Assembly (NCBI GenBank): GCA_026418015.1
Contig: JAOACE010000021.1
Span: 1-64,000 of the forward strand
Direction: 5' to 3'
From: Leptospiraceae bacterium
GTDB lineage: Bacteria > Spirochaetota > Leptospiria > Leptospirales > Leptonemataceae
Length of the DNA: 64,000 nucleotides
Shown here: piece by piece, positions 17,868 through 29,314 of the stretch
Layout of the letters: every line of letters begins with the position of its first letter
How positions within the stretch are numbered: position 1 is the stretch's first letter
The notes under the pieces: model-generated
Told to the model about the DNA's origin: nothing
Seen by the model: the letters and a program-made list of their open reading frames with translations, nothing else
Databases searched by the model: none
Made by a program: the position numbers and the translations under genes

Positions 17868-19622
17868 ATGAACATTATTGATTTACCAGAAGTAAAACAA
17901 ATTATAAAAATTGGAAAAACCAATGGCGAAATTACTTTTGACGAGATTAATGAACTATTACCAGAAAAAATCATTAATTCCGAAAAGATAGAAGAAGTTT
18001 TTACTATTTTGCATGACATGGGAATTCGTATTGTCGAAGAGTATAGTCATACAGAGGAAGAAGAATCTTTCGAAGAAGAATTAAAAAAAGAAACGATATC
18101 TTCGAAGTCAAAGAAGCGAAAAAAAGAAACATTCTCTGACGATCCTATTAAACAATATCTAAAAGAAATTGGGAAGGTTCATTTAATTTCGGGAGATAAA
18201 GAAGTCTTTCTTGCTCAAAGAATCGAAAACGGAGAAAAAATCATTGAAGAAACGGTTTTACGTTCTACAATATTGAGAATTCAGTTTTCTAAGTTAGTTC
18301 CAAAAGTTCGAGCGGGAAAAATCAAAGTAACAGAAGTGATTTATTCCGAAAGAGCCTACGCGTTAACAGAAAGTCAGATTAAAGAATTAGAAAAAAAATT
18401 CTTCGAGACAATGGAATTTGTAAAAAAAGAAGATAAAAAACTCCAAGAAGCAAGAGCTAAACTTAAAAAATTGCAAGAAGGAACAAAAAAATGGCAAGAA
18501 TATCAAGCAATTGTACAAGAATGTCAGGGTAAAATCTACGAAAAAATGAAGGAGTTGGGTGTATCTCAAAAAGAGATTCATCGAATATCGGGAAAAATCA
18601 AAGGAATGGTAAACCGAATCAAAGAAATACAAAAGCATTTTCTTTCTCTTAAAGCAAAGTACCAAAAGGATGTTAAACAGATTAAAGCTTATAACCGTTT
18701 TATAGAAAAAAACGAAAATTTAGATATCGTAGAAAAAGAAATGGGATGTTCTGTCGAAGAAGTACGCGAAATTATCAAAGACATTAGAAATAACGAAAGA
18801 AAACTCAGAAGAATGGAACAAGATGCAGGTTGCTCTATTCAAGATATATTGGATTGGGGAGAAGCTATAACAAAAGGGGAAAGAGAAATTGCACAAGCGA
18901 AAAAAGAGTTGATTAAATCGAATTTAAGACTTGTAGTATCGATTGCAAAGAAATATGCAAACCGCGGAATGTCTTTTTTTGATCTAATCCAAGAAGGTAA
19001 CATTGGTTTGATTAAAGCAGTAGATAAGTTTGAATACAAAAAGGGGTTTAAATTTTCTACTTATGCAACATGGTGGATTCGTCAAGCAATTACAAGAGCA
19101 TTATCTGAGCAAGCAAGATCCATCCGTATCCCCATCCATATGATAGAAAAAGTAAATAAAATTAACAAAGAATCCCGAAATTTCTTGCAAGAATATGGAA
19201 GAGAACCAACAGTAGAAGAGTTAGCAGAAAGGTTAGGTTGGAGTGTAGAAAGTGTAAAAGCAGTAAAAAGTATAGCAAAGGATCCTATTTCTCTAGAAAC
19301 ACCTATTGGAGACGAAGAAGATTCTAAGTTAGGTAATTTTATCGAAGATCAAAAAACGGAATCTCCGTTGAACCAAACAGCAAATAAAATGCTTCAAGAA
19401 CAGCTTAAAAGTGTATTAAATACTTTGCCAGCGAGAGAACAAAAGGTTTTAAAAATGCGATTTGGTCTAGAAGATGGATATGTTCACACATTAGAAGAAG
19501 TGGGATATGTTTTTCAGGTTACACGTGAAAGAATACGTCAAATCGAGGCAAAAGCTTTACGTCGATTAAGACATCCTTCTCGAAGTAAAAAACTTAAAGA
19601 TTATTTAGAGGATGAATCTTAA
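17868..19622 (+). CDS. rpoD: RNA polymerase primary sigma factor RpoD
   Basis: The housekeeping sigma-70. Region 1.2 is around residues 85-115. A long non-conserved insert (about 120-320), largely coiled-coil, separates it from region 2, where [20 protein letters not shown] begins near residue 380. The region 2.4/3.0 segment [17 protein letters not shown] follows. Region 4 contains the helix-turn-helix [20 protein letters not shown] (about residues 542-561). At 584 residues it is normal for the group. AGAGGT precedes the ATG. It is the last gene of the macromolecular-synthesis operon. Confidence 0.96.
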   Translation: MNIIDLPEVKQIIKIGKTNGEITFDEINELLPEKIINSEKIEEVFTILHDMGIRIVEEYSHTEEEESFEEELKKETISSKSKKRKKETFSDDPIKQYLKEIGKVHLISGDKEVFLAQRIENGEKIIEETVLRSTILRIQFSKLVPKVRAGKIKVTEVIYSERAYALTESQIKELEKKFFETMEFVKKEDKKLQEARAKLKKLQEGTKKWQEYQAIVQECQGKIYEKMKELGVSQKEIHRISGKIKGMVNRIKEIQKHFLSLKAKYQKDVKQIKAYNRFIEKNENLDIVEKEMGCSVEEVREIIKDIRNNERKLRRMEQDAGCSIQDILDWGEAITKGEREIAQAKKELIKSNLRLVVSIAKKYANRGMSFFDLIQEGNIGLIKAVDKFEYKKGFKFSTYATWWIRQAITRALSEQARSIRIPIHMIEKVNKINKESRNFLQEYGREPTVEELAERLGWSVESVKAVKSIAKDPISLETPIGDEEDSKLGNFIEDQKTESPLNQTANKMLQEQLKSVLNTLPAREQKVLKMRFGLEDGYVHTLEEVGYVFQVTRERIRQIEAKALRRLRHPSRSKKLKDYLEDES

Positions 19623-19646
19623 ATCATCTTTATAAATATATTTAAT

Positions 19647-21056
19647 TTAATTTTCTTTTTTTGATTTATTTACAGTATTGATAACAGCTTTTGACACATT
19701 TATTGCAACGTTTGGATCAAAAACACTAGGAATGATATAATCTGGCATTAATTGTTCTTGTGGAATAGTGTTGGCTATCGCGTAAGCACATGCCATTTTT
19801 ATTTCATCTGTTATGTGTTTGGCTCTACTATCTAATAAACCGCGAAATAGACCAGGAAAGCACAAAACATTGTTGATTTGGTTCGGATAGTCGCTTCTAC
19901 CAGTTGCTATAATTTTTGCATAAGGTTGTGCTAGTTCTGGCTTAATTTCTGGATCTGGATTTGATAAAGCAAAAACAATTGCATCGCGATTCATTTTTTT
20001 TACCGCATCTACGCTTAAAATATTTGGGCCGGATAATCCAATAAAAATATCTGCTCCTTGGATTAATTCTTCTAATCTGCCTTTTTCGTTATAAGGATTG
20101 GTATTTTCTGCAAACCAGCGTTTGTATTTGTTTAAGTCTTTTCGATCTTTAGTAATAGCACCGTTTCTATCAAAACCTATAATGTTTTTTATGCCTAAAT
20201 GTAACATCATCTTTGTACATGCAATACCTGCTGCTCCAACACCTACTAATACAACTTTTACATCTTCGTATTTCTTATTTACTATTTTTAATGCATTTAT
20301 GAGTGCAGCAGTTACTACAATTGCTGTCCCATGTTGATCGTCATGGAATACGGGAATATTTAATTCGTTTATTAAACGTTCCTCTATTTCGAAACATCTA
20401 GGTGCTGCAATATCTTCTAGGTTAATTCCACCAAAAACAGGTTCTAATTGCTTAACAATATTTACAATTTCGTCTACATCTTGGGTTTTTAAACAGATAG
20501 GAAAAGCATCTACATTGCCGAATGTTTTAAATAAAATTGCTTTGCCTTCCATTACAGGAATCGCTGCTTCTGGTCCTAAATTTCCTAATCCTAATATTGC
20601 ACTTCCATCACTTACGACAGCTACTGTATTGCTTTTAATCGTAAAATCATAAACCTTTTGTGGATCTTGGTAGATTTCTTTACATACTTTTGCTACACCG
20701 GGTGTATAAACAATCGATAAATCATCTCTATTTGCGATCGCTTTTTTACTTTTGATTTCTAATTTCCCTCCTTGATGATGAAGCAAAATCTGATCAGCAA
20801 CATAGATTACTTGTATATCTTGGTATTGTGATAATGCATGATGTATTTCTTTTGCTGTTTCTTCGTTGACTGTTTTAATGGTAATATTTCTGATTGTATA
20901 GTCTTTTGTAGCTTCTATGATATCTATGGCACCAAATTGTGCAGGAAAGCTGGAAATAATATTCATTGTTTTAGCAAGTACGCCGATTTTGTTTTTTAGC
21001 TTGATTTTAAACGTAACGTGAAATTCTAATGGCTGATCTTGATTGTAGCTCATCAT
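19647..21056 (-). CDS. NAD(P)-dependent malic enzyme with N-terminal ACT domain
   Basis: Converts malate to pyruvate and CO2, linking the TCA cycle to pyruvate. Residues about 10-85 form an ACT-like regulatory domain, suggesting control by a small ligand such as an amino acid. The malic enzyme domain follows, with SIVYTPGVAKVC (about 113-124) and the VSDGSAILGLGNLGP segment. The NAD-binding domain contains VGVGAAGIACTKM. At 469 residues it lacks the phosphotransacetylase-like tail of the long form. Two start Mets are adjacent. It is convergent with rpoD. Confidence 0.9.
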   Translation of the reverse strand: MMSYNQDQPLEFHVTFKIKLKNKIGVLAKTMNIISSFPAQFGAIDIIEATKDYTIRNITIKTVNEETAKEIHHALSQYQDIQVIYVADQILLHHQGGKLEIKSKKAIANRDDLSIVYTPGVAKVCKEIYQDPQKVYDFTIKSNTVAVVSDGSAILGLGNLGPEAAIPVMEGKAILFKTFGNVDAFPICLKTQDVDEIVNIVKQLEPVFGGINLEDIAAPRCFEIEERLINELNIPVFHDDQHGTAIVVTAALINALKIVNKKYEDVKVVLVGVGAAGIACTKMMLHLGIKNIIGFDRNGAITKDRKDLNKYKRWFAENTNPYNEKGRLEELIQGADIFIGLSGPNILSVDAVKKMNRDAIVFALSNPDPEIKPELAQPYAKIIATGRSDYPNQINNVLCFPGLFRGLLDSRAKHITDEIKMACAYAIANTIPQEQLMPDYIIPSVFDPNVAINVSKAVINTVNKSKKEN

Positions 21057-21220
21057 AATAGTAAATCCATAAATTTTATTTATTATCTGTTATCGATAAT
21101 TTTTTTGTTTTATTTCTTGAATTATTCTAATAAAAATTATTAATATCATATCGAATTATTATTGCCAAAATTTTTTATTTTTTTATTTTGTATGATAGTT
21201 CACAATAAAAGGAGGGGGTC

Positions 21221-21586
21221 ATGTCGAATCAATCCAGTCAAAAAATTCAAACTTACCATGAATTTTGGTATTTTTATTTAAAGGAACATAGTCATCCCAT
21301 TAATAGAGCGTTCCATTATATTGGGACGACAGGGGTAATACTTCTTTTGATATGGTCAATTTATATACAGAATTATTGGTACTTGTTATTACTTCCCGTT
21401 TGTGGTTATGGTTTTGCTTGGTTTGGGCACTTTTTTATCGAAAAAAATAAGCCAGCAACGTTTACTTATCCCTTTTGGTCATTGATTTCGGATTTTCGAA
21501 TGTATTTTGCATTTCTAACCGGAACATTAAAAAAAGATTTAGAAATCAAAGATTCAATTTATAGTAAAGAAGCCGTACAAAATTAG
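21221..21586 (+). CDS. DUF962 / Mpo1-like membrane protein
   Basis: A 121-residue protein of the DUF962 family, which includes the yeast dioxygenase Mpo1 that oxidises long-chain 2-hydroxy fatty acids. The conserved YHEFWYFYLKEHSHPINRAFH start (residues 12-32) and FGHFFIEKNKPATFTYP (about 68-84) hold the histidines and the family pattern. Two membrane spans lie near residues 36-66. AGGAGG precedes the ATG by 7 bases. The bacterial role is unknown. It is convergent with clpP, with a long hairpin between the two. Confidence 0.85.
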   Translation: MSNQSSQKIQTYHEFWYFYLKEHSHPINRAFHYIGTTGVILLLIWSIYIQNYWYLLLLPVCGYGFAWFGHFFIEKNKPATFTYPFWSLISDFRMYFAFLTGTLKKDLEIKDSIYSKEAVQN

Positions 21587-21590
21587 GTAG

Positions 21591-21624
21591 AATTGAACTA
21601 ACAGTTGCTACTGTTAGTTCAATT
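21591..21624. terminator. 14-bp perfect hairpin between DUF962 gene and clpP
   Basis: AATTGAACTAACAG (21591-21604) pairs fully with CTGTTAGTTCAATT (21611-21624) around the loop TTGCTA. The clpP stop codon lies inside the right arm. Neither strand has a T-run after it, so it is a bidirectional transcript end or a 3'-protecting structure rather than a textbook terminator. Confidence 0.55.
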
Positions 21625-22207
21625 TATCCATGATTTTATCGATGATGCCATATTCTAGTGCTTCTTGGGCATTCATGTAATAATCTCTATCAGTATCTTT
21701 TTCTACTTGTTCTAAACTTCTTCCCGTTCTTTCTGCGATGATTTTATTTAATTCATCTCGCGTTTTTTTGATTTCTTGTGCATGAATTTTAATGTCGATT
21801 GCTGGTGCAACAATTTGACCAGAAATTAAAGGTTGATGGATCATGATTTTACTATGTTTCCATGCATAACGTTTTCCAATTGCACCACCGCATAACAACA
21901 ATGCACCCATACTAGCAGCAAGTCCCATGCAAACAGTTGCTACATCAGATTTGATCATTTGCATGGTATCGTAAATACACATACCGGAAGTAATCACTCC
22001 ACCTGGGCTATTGATAAATAACGTGATGTCTTTACCTGGTTCTAGGGCATCTAAATATAAAAGTCTTTCTACTACATATTGAGCTGATTGGTCGTCCACA
22101 GGTCCCCAGAGAAAAATCTGTCTTTTTTTAACAAAATTTTTTTCGATTTCTGCTTTTAAAGGGGCAAAGTGTTCTAAAAGTTTTTCTGTATCTTGGTTTA
22201 AAAACAT
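21614..22207 (-). CDS. clpP: ATP-dependent Clp protease proteolytic subunit ClpP
   Basis: A serine protease subunit that forms the 14-mer barrel fed by Clp ATPases. The catalytic triad is visible: S99 in GLAASMGALLL, H124 in IMIHQPLISG, and D173 in DTDRDYYMNAQEALEYG. At 197 residues it matches the family. The gene appears to be monocistronic here; no clpX or tig gene is adjacent. Its stop codon lies within a long hairpin. Confidence 0.95.
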   Translation of the reverse strand: MFLNQDTEKLLEHFAPLKAEIEKNFVKKRQIFLWGPVDDQSAQYVVERLLYLDALEPGKDITLFINSPGGVITSGMCIYDTMQMIKSDVATVCMGLAASMGALLLCGGAIGKRYAWKHSKIMIHQPLISGQIVAPAIDIKIHAQEIKKTRDELNKIIAERTGRSLEQVEKDTDRDYYMNAQEALEYGIIDKIMDKLN

Positions 22208-22249
22208 AGGACAATTTTTTTTGTTTAATTGAATTAGAAAATAAAAAAT

Positions 22250-22666
22250 TTATTTATTGTTTTTTGTCTTATAGTTAAAAAATATAATATAAATATATCC
22301 TAAGATAACCAAGAAAAAATATAAATAAAAATATAATTTTTTTTCTTTATAAAAATTATAAATTCTTCTTTCTTTTTTTTGTTTTTCTATTTTTTCGTCT
22401 GGTAATGCTTGATCAAACTTAAAAATATAGATACTGTTGTTATTTTGTTTTTGAATTTGATTTTTTTCTATTTCTAGTTTAAGGATTTTTTCTTCGAGTA
22501 GTTTGTTTTCTTTTTCTAGATATTCATTTTCGTAGATTAAATTATTTTTATATAATGTTTTTTCTCTTATTTCTAAATAGCCAAAAGAACTAAAAAAAGA
22601 TAAATATAAAAGAAGAGCAATAATTGACCAAGCAACTAATAGAATGTTTGAATAATTAATTTTCAT
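22250..22666 (-). CDS. FtsB/DivIC-like septum formation protein
   Basis: A 138-residue membrane protein. It has a first membrane span (about residues 7-27), then an extracytoplasmic coiled coil (about 30-75, heptad-like Glu/Leu/Lys) and, unusually, a second span near residues 110-132. The FtsB/DivIC family has a single N-terminal span followed by such a coiled coil, and its gene commonly lies just after eno, as here. The second span is not typical. The ATG is immediately after the T-run of the eno terminator, with no Shine-Dalgarno sequence. FtsB-like is the best reading, but unproved. Confidence 0.55.
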   Translation of the reverse strand: MKINYSNILLVAWSIIALLLYLSFFSSFGYLEIREKTLYKNNLIYENEYLEKENKLLEEKILKLEIEKNQIQKQNNNSIYIFKFDQALPDEKIEKQKKERRIYNFYKEKKLYFYLYFFLVILGYIYIIFFNYKTKNNK

Positions 22667-24008
<1,342 letters not shown>

Positions 24009-24041
24009 TTATAGTATTTATTAAGTAAAGGAATTTTTTGG

Positions 24042-24071
24042 TTGCATAAATAAAACGGATTTATTTATTCT
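24042..24071 (+). promoter_or_regulatory. Promoter-like element before the gene at 24081
   Basis: TTGCAT (24042-24047) and TATTCT (24066-24071) are spaced by 18 bases. The ATG is 9 bases after the -10-like element, so the transcript would have almost no leader. Confidence 0.4.
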
Positions 24072-24080
24072 GTAATAAAG

Positions 24081-24587
24081 ATGATTACTCCAGAAAGTAA
24101 ATACATTAAAGCTGTAAATAGTGCATTAGAAACATGGCACGACCTAATTGAATTTTGCATTCATTCAGAATTTTATCAAAAATGTTTAGAAAATCAATAT
24201 AGTAAAAAATTATCCGCTAAAATGACATTAGTATATGCATATTTATTAACTTTCCCTAATGAGGACAGAATTCGTTTAGAAAGTGATCCAGAATATTTTT
24301 ATCAATATGCTAGTTCTTTTGTTCGAGAACTTGCTCCTTTTAAATTCAACAAAGATGGATACGATAAAAAAGGAAGAACAATTTTTTTAAAAAAAATCAA
24401 GTCTGTTTTAAAAGCATTAAAAAGAAACCAAGAAGATCCATTAAACGTTGATCGATATATTTTCTTAGAACAAATCATCCGTTTATTTTCGAGAGAAGAA
24501 CAATTTTGTGAAGCTTATGATTTGTATAAAAATTTTATTTTTCGCTTTCGCCCAAAATTAATCGAAAATTATGATTATCAAATCTGA
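24081..24587 (+). CDS. Unknown soluble protein
   Basis: A 168-residue, largely helical protein without signal peptide, membrane span or recognised motif. It has several aromatic-rich helices and a basic central part (about residues 90-115). No Shine-Dalgarno sequence precedes its ATG. It lies between divergent eno and the downstream leuB, 71 bases before leuB, and may or may not share its transcript. The function is unknown. Confidence 0.55.
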   Translation: MITPESKYIKAVNSALETWHDLIEFCIHSEFYQKCLENQYSKKLSAKMTLVYAYLLTFPNEDRIRLESDPEYFYQYASSFVRELAPFKFNKDGYDKKGRTIFLKKIKSVLKALKRNQEDPLNVDRYIFLEQIIRLFSREEQFCEAYDLYKNFIFRFRPKLIENYDYQI

Positions 24588-24628
24588 ATAATAAACTCCA
24601 TAGGATTTAACATAACCAAATGGTTTGA

Positions 24629-25771
<1,143 letters not shown>

Positions 25772-25780
25772 ATATTATTA

Positions 25781-26164
25781 ATGAATCAAAATCATAAAAA
25801 AATTGTAATTTGCGAAGATGATCCCAAAACGTTAAGGGATTTAAGAATTGTTTGTAATACTCCTCATTCTCAGATAATTAAAGAATTTACGAATGGGATA
25901 GAATTGATCGAATGGTTAAAAAATAATTCCAAAGAACCTAATCTTATCATTCTAGATATCATAATGAAGAGAATGGATGGTTTTGTTGCATTTCACGAAA
26001 TTCAAAAAATCAACCCCAAAATCCCTATTATTTTTGTAAGTATAGAAAATTCTGCATCTTTGATTAAATATTTAGTTCTAAACGGTGCAAAAGATTTTAT
26101 CACAAAACCGTACGATTTGGAGCAACTTCGATTAAGAATTTTAAAGAACCTCCAAAAGTTGTAA
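25781..26164 (+). CDS. Single-domain response regulator (receiver only)
   Basis: A 127-residue CheY-type receiver with no output domain. The acidic pocket (E12, D13, D14), the phosphorylation site D59 in IILDIIM, S87 and K109 in the ITKPYD segment are all present. It starts 9 bases after the leuB stop and may be co-transcribed with it. No histidine kinase is adjacent, so it probably takes phosphate from a remote kinase and acts by binding another protein. Confidence 0.85.
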   Translation: MNQNHKKIVICEDDPKTLRDLRIVCNTPHSQIIKEFTNGIELIEWLKNNSKEPNLIILDIIMKRMDGFVAFHEIQKINPKIPIIFVSIENSASLIKYLVLNGAKDFITKPYDLEQLRLRILKNLQKL

Positions 26165-26188
26165 TGATCGAGAGTTCCTATTTACAGA

Positions 26189-26216
26189 TTGCCATAATCA
26201 AACCTTAAAATATATT
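26189..26216 (+). promoter_or_regulatory. Promoter-like element of the radical SAM/DUF2344 gene
   Basis: TTGCCA (26189-26194), 16-base spacer, TATATT (26211-26216, 5 of 6 matches to TATAAT). The ATG at 26226 is 9 bases later, giving a predicted near-leaderless mRNA. Confidence 0.5.
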
Positions 26217-26225
26217 GTAATTAGT

Positions 26226-28850
26226 ATGCAAGTTGAATTAAAAGAAAAAACATCTTATAGAGATTTAAATATTCCCTTTGAACCAAAATTAGAATATATT
26301 GATAAAAATCTTTTAATTTCCCTTTTGCAAAGGGTAGAAAAACCCGGAAGATATACAGGGGGGGAATTTGGAATACCCAAAAAAAATCCAGAAAATTTTC
26401 GCGTAAGAGTTGTTTTAAGTTATCCTGACACCTACGAATTAGGGATGTCGAACGAAGGAATTAAAATATTGTATGATCAAATCCATCGAAATGGTTATTT
26501 TGCAGATAGGGTTTTTTTACCATGGCCTGATTTTAGTAAATTACTCAAAGAAAATCATATATCTTTATATTCTTTGGATCATTTTTTAAAAATAACGTCT
26601 TTTGATCTTTGGGGGTTTAATGTTGCTCATGAACTTCATTTTACAAACTTATTATTTGCTCTTGATCTTGCTCAAATTCCTTTATTAAGAAAAGATCGGA
26701 GATATAGCGATCCTTTTATTATCGTAGGTGGAACAGCTGTTTCTAATCCACTTCCATTGTTTGATTTTGTTGATGGTATATTCATGGGAGATGGAGAAGA
26801 AGCCATCATCGAAATGATAAAGTTCATCGAACAAGGGAAATTTCAAAAAAAATCGCGGCGAGAAATCTTAAAAGACTTACAAAATGTAGAAGGATTGGTA
26901 ATTCCAGACTTTTACGAAGTTCAATATAACAAAGAAGATCCAGAATCAAATTATCCTGTTTATATTGGAAAACTTGTAGAAAAAAGAACTTATCGCGAAA
27001 AGGAATTTGCGAATTTAAAACATATTGTAATACCAAATATTGCCATTACACAAGATAGAACTGTTTTAGAAGTTAATCGGGGCTGTGGTCAAGGTTGTAG
27101 GTTTTGCCATGCTGGTTTTTGGAAAAGGCCAGTTAGAAATGCAGAGGTTGATCGTTTGATAGAAATTGCCGGAGAATTACTAGAAAGAACAGGAAATAAT
27201 GTTTTAACATTACATTCTTTGTCAATTGCAGATTATCCTTGGTTAGAAGAGTTGGTGATTGGTTTAGCAAATCGATATGGTACAGAAGGTGTTTCTCTTT
27301 CTCTTCCCAGTTTAAGGGTTCAAGTAAAAACTATCCCTATTTTAGAAATGACTTCGAACATTCGTAAATCCAGTATTACCTTTGCATTAGAGGCTGGTTC
27401 AGAGCTTCTAAGAGAAAAGATTCATAAAAAATCTTCCGAAGAAAATTTGCATTATTTAATGAGCCTTGTATATCAGAAGGGATGGGATTTAGTAAAAGTC
27501 TATTTTATGCTTGGTCTTCCCGATAATGAAAATCGCGAAGTGGACGATTTGATTCGTGCATTAAATACCTTAGGTAAAATTGCACAAGAACATGGTAATA
27601 GAAAAAAGGTGAATGTATCGATTTCTTTGTTTGTTCCAAAACCATTTACGACTTTTCAGTGGGAAGAACAAAAATCTCCAGAATATTTTGATGCTGCAAT
27701 ACAAAAAATCAAGAGTGGATTAAAGACTAATAGAGTTTGGATAAGGCATCCAACGCCTTGGATGTCTTACATCGAAGGTTTGCTATCGAGAAGTGATCAT
27801 CGAATTGGGGAGTATATATTAAAAGCATACCAAAAAGGTGCGATTTTCGACTCTTGGGATAATCTTTTTAGAGAAGATGTCTGGAAAGAAATTTTGTACG
27901 AAATACCTCAACCTCTACGCGAATTATGGTTGAATAAAAAAATTCCTGGTTCACCTATGCCTTGGGAAGATATTGTTAATGGTTTTCCGCGCGAAAAATT
28001 GATAAGAGATTACGAGAAGTTTCAATCTATTAACGAACAAAATATGAATCCTGCGAAAAAACAATTTTTAGATCCAGCAAAATTTCCACCAGAACTTTTT
28101 AAACGCGTTTCTATCCCAGAGGAAAAGTTTAAGACGAAATCTGTATTAAAACTAACTTATGCGAAGTTGGGAAGTTTTATCTATATAAGCCATCTAGAAA
28201 CTATCGAGGTAATTCGCAAAGCGTTAAGAAGATCAAAATTACCTATGACGTTTTCTCAAGGTTTCAATAAGCACGAAAAGATCATTACGAAATCTTCTTT
28301 GCCAGTTTATTTTCTTTCTCTCGAAGAAGAAATCTATGTTGAGTTGTATAAAGAATTAACATCAGTAGAACTGCAAGACTTTCGCACAAAAATTGCTTTG
28401 AATTTTCCCGAGGACTTGTTTTTTGTTTCGCTAGAAGTTGTTCAAGATAAAAAACCCCAAAATGATGTACAAAAATTTCGTATAGAATCTAAACAAAAAG
28501 AATTGATTTTCGCTCTTTATGATAAACTTTCCCGACCACCAGAGGATATTTCTTTTATCAAAAGAGAAATCAAAAAGAAAAATCGAACAAAACATCGCTC
28601 TCAATCAAAAAAAATTCAGGTAATCGATTTAAATTTGATGGATCAAAAAACATTTATCGAAGATTATTTATCCAAGTATAGCTCAGGTTTAATCGAAAAA
28701 CTCTACGAAGATAAGGATTGGATAGAGGGCATCAACCTCACAATCCCAGAAGCTTCTTTAGAAAATATTTCTTTTACAGATTTATTGCTTCAATATTTAG
28801 GGATTTCCAAAGAGAAATGGAATATCGATTATCGGATTATTAAGTTATAA
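26226..28850 (+). CDS. TIGR03960-type radical SAM protein fused to DUF2344
   Basis: An 874-residue protein. The N-terminal part (about 1-230) has a B12-binding-like domain. It is followed by a radical SAM domain with the NRGCGQGCRFCHAGF motif (Cx3Cx2C, about residues 284-298). The C-terminal part, from about residue 640, is DUF2344, starting KLTYAKLGSFIYISHLETIE. In other bacteria these two halves are separate adjacent genes or fused as here, and the DUF2344 part often neighbours ribonuclease G. The reaction is not established. The gene stands alone and is convergent with ssb. Confidence 0.85.
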   Translation: MQVELKEKTSYRDLNIPFEPKLEYIDKNLLISLLQRVEKPGRYTGGEFGIPKKNPENFRVRVVLSYPDTYELGMSNEGIKILYDQIHRNGYFADRVFLPWPDFSKLLKENHISLYSLDHFLKITSFDLWGFNVAHELHFTNLLFALDLAQIPLLRKDRRYSDPFIIVGGTAVSNPLPLFDFVDGIFMGDGEEAIIEMIKFIEQGKFQKKSRREILKDLQNVEGLVIPDFYEVQYNKEDPESNYPVYIGKLVEKRTYREKEFANLKHIVIPNIAITQDRTVLEVNRGCGQGCRFCHAGFWKRPVRNAEVDRLIEIAGELLERTGNNVLTLHSLSIADYPWLEELVIGLANRYGTEGVSLSLPSLRVQVKTIPILEMTSNIRKSSITFALEAGSELLREKIHKKSSEENLHYLMSLVYQKGWDLVKVYFMLGLPDNENREVDDLIRALNTLGKIAQEHGNRKKVNVSISLFVPKPFTTFQWEEQKSPEYFDAAIQKIKSGLKTNRVWIRHPTPWMSYIEGLLSRSDHRIGEYILKAYQKGAIFDSWDNLFREDVWKEILYEIPQPLRELWLNKKIPGSPMPWEDIVNGFPREKLIRDYEKFQSINEQNMNPAKKQFLDPAKFPPELFKRVSIPEEKFKTKSVLKLTYAKLGSFIYISHLETIEVIRKALRRSKLPMTFSQGFNKHEKIITKSSLPVYFLSLEEEIYVELYKELTSVELQDFRTKIALNFPEDLFFVSLEVVQDKKPQNDVQKFRIESKQKELIFALYDKLSRPPEDISFIKREIKKKNRTKHRSQSKKIQVIDLNLMDQKTFIEDYLSKYSSGLIEKLYEDKDWIEGINLTIPEASLENISFTDLLLQYLGISKEKWNIDYRIIKL

Positions 28851-28877
28851 AAAAAGGTCAGCTTTTTTAGCTGACCT
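28850..28877 (-). terminator. Rho-independent terminator of ssb
   Basis: On the minus strand the stem AGGTCAGCT/AGCTGACCT (9 bp, 5-base loop, arms 28855-28863 and 28869-28877) is followed by a run of T's (opposite the A-run near 28849-28854). It lies just after the ssb stop. The plus-strand side lacks a T-run. Confidence 0.85.
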
Positions 28878-28884
28878 AAAAGTT

Positions 28885-29223
28885 TCATGCTGCTTCTTTT
28901 TTTTCTGTTTTTTTCCTCCCGAAGGTAAACTTGACTTCTTCCGCGATGATCTTGATCCGCGAATGTACTTCGCCTTTGTCGTCTGTCCATCGATCTTGTC
29001 TAAGTTTACCCACCACAATTATTCTTGATCCTTTTTTTAAAAAGTTTTTACAAGCTTCCGCGTTCTTTCCCCATGTTTCTATGGTAAAGAAGCTTACGCT
29101 ATCTCCCTTTTTGTCGTGATTCACCGCTACGTTTAGTGTTGTTACTTTTTGGTTATCTCCTATTGTCCTCATTTCTGGATCTTTGACTAAGTTTCCCTCT
29201 ACAAAGGTGTACGCTATGTTCAT
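28885..29223 (-). CDS. ssb: Single-stranded DNA-binding protein, no acidic tail
   Basis: Binds single-stranded DNA in replication and repair. The OB-fold is recognisable from GNLVKDPEMRTIGDNQKVTTL through SFFTIETWGKNAEACKNFLKKGS to VVGKLRQDRWTDDKGEVHSRIKI. The protein ends KKTEKKEAA, so the usual disordered region and acidic DDDIPF-like tip that recruits partner enzymes are missing. The start is ATG 29223, supported by GGAGG 8 bases upstream; an in-frame GTG 15 bases earlier overlaps that site. A second SSB elsewhere in the genome is possible. Confidence 0.9.
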   Translation of the reverse strand: MNIAYTFVEGNLVKDPEMRTIGDNQKVTTLNVAVNHDKKGDSVSFFTIETWGKNAEACKNFLKKGSRIIVVGKLRQDRWTDDKGEVHSRIKIIAEEVKFTFGRKKTEKKEAA

Positions 29224-29314
29224 ACTGGTTTCCTCCACAGCTTTCTAAAAAAATAAATCTACTTTTTGCAAAAAATTACATATATTTTTTTTCATTTTGG
29301 TGATTAAAAAAGTG

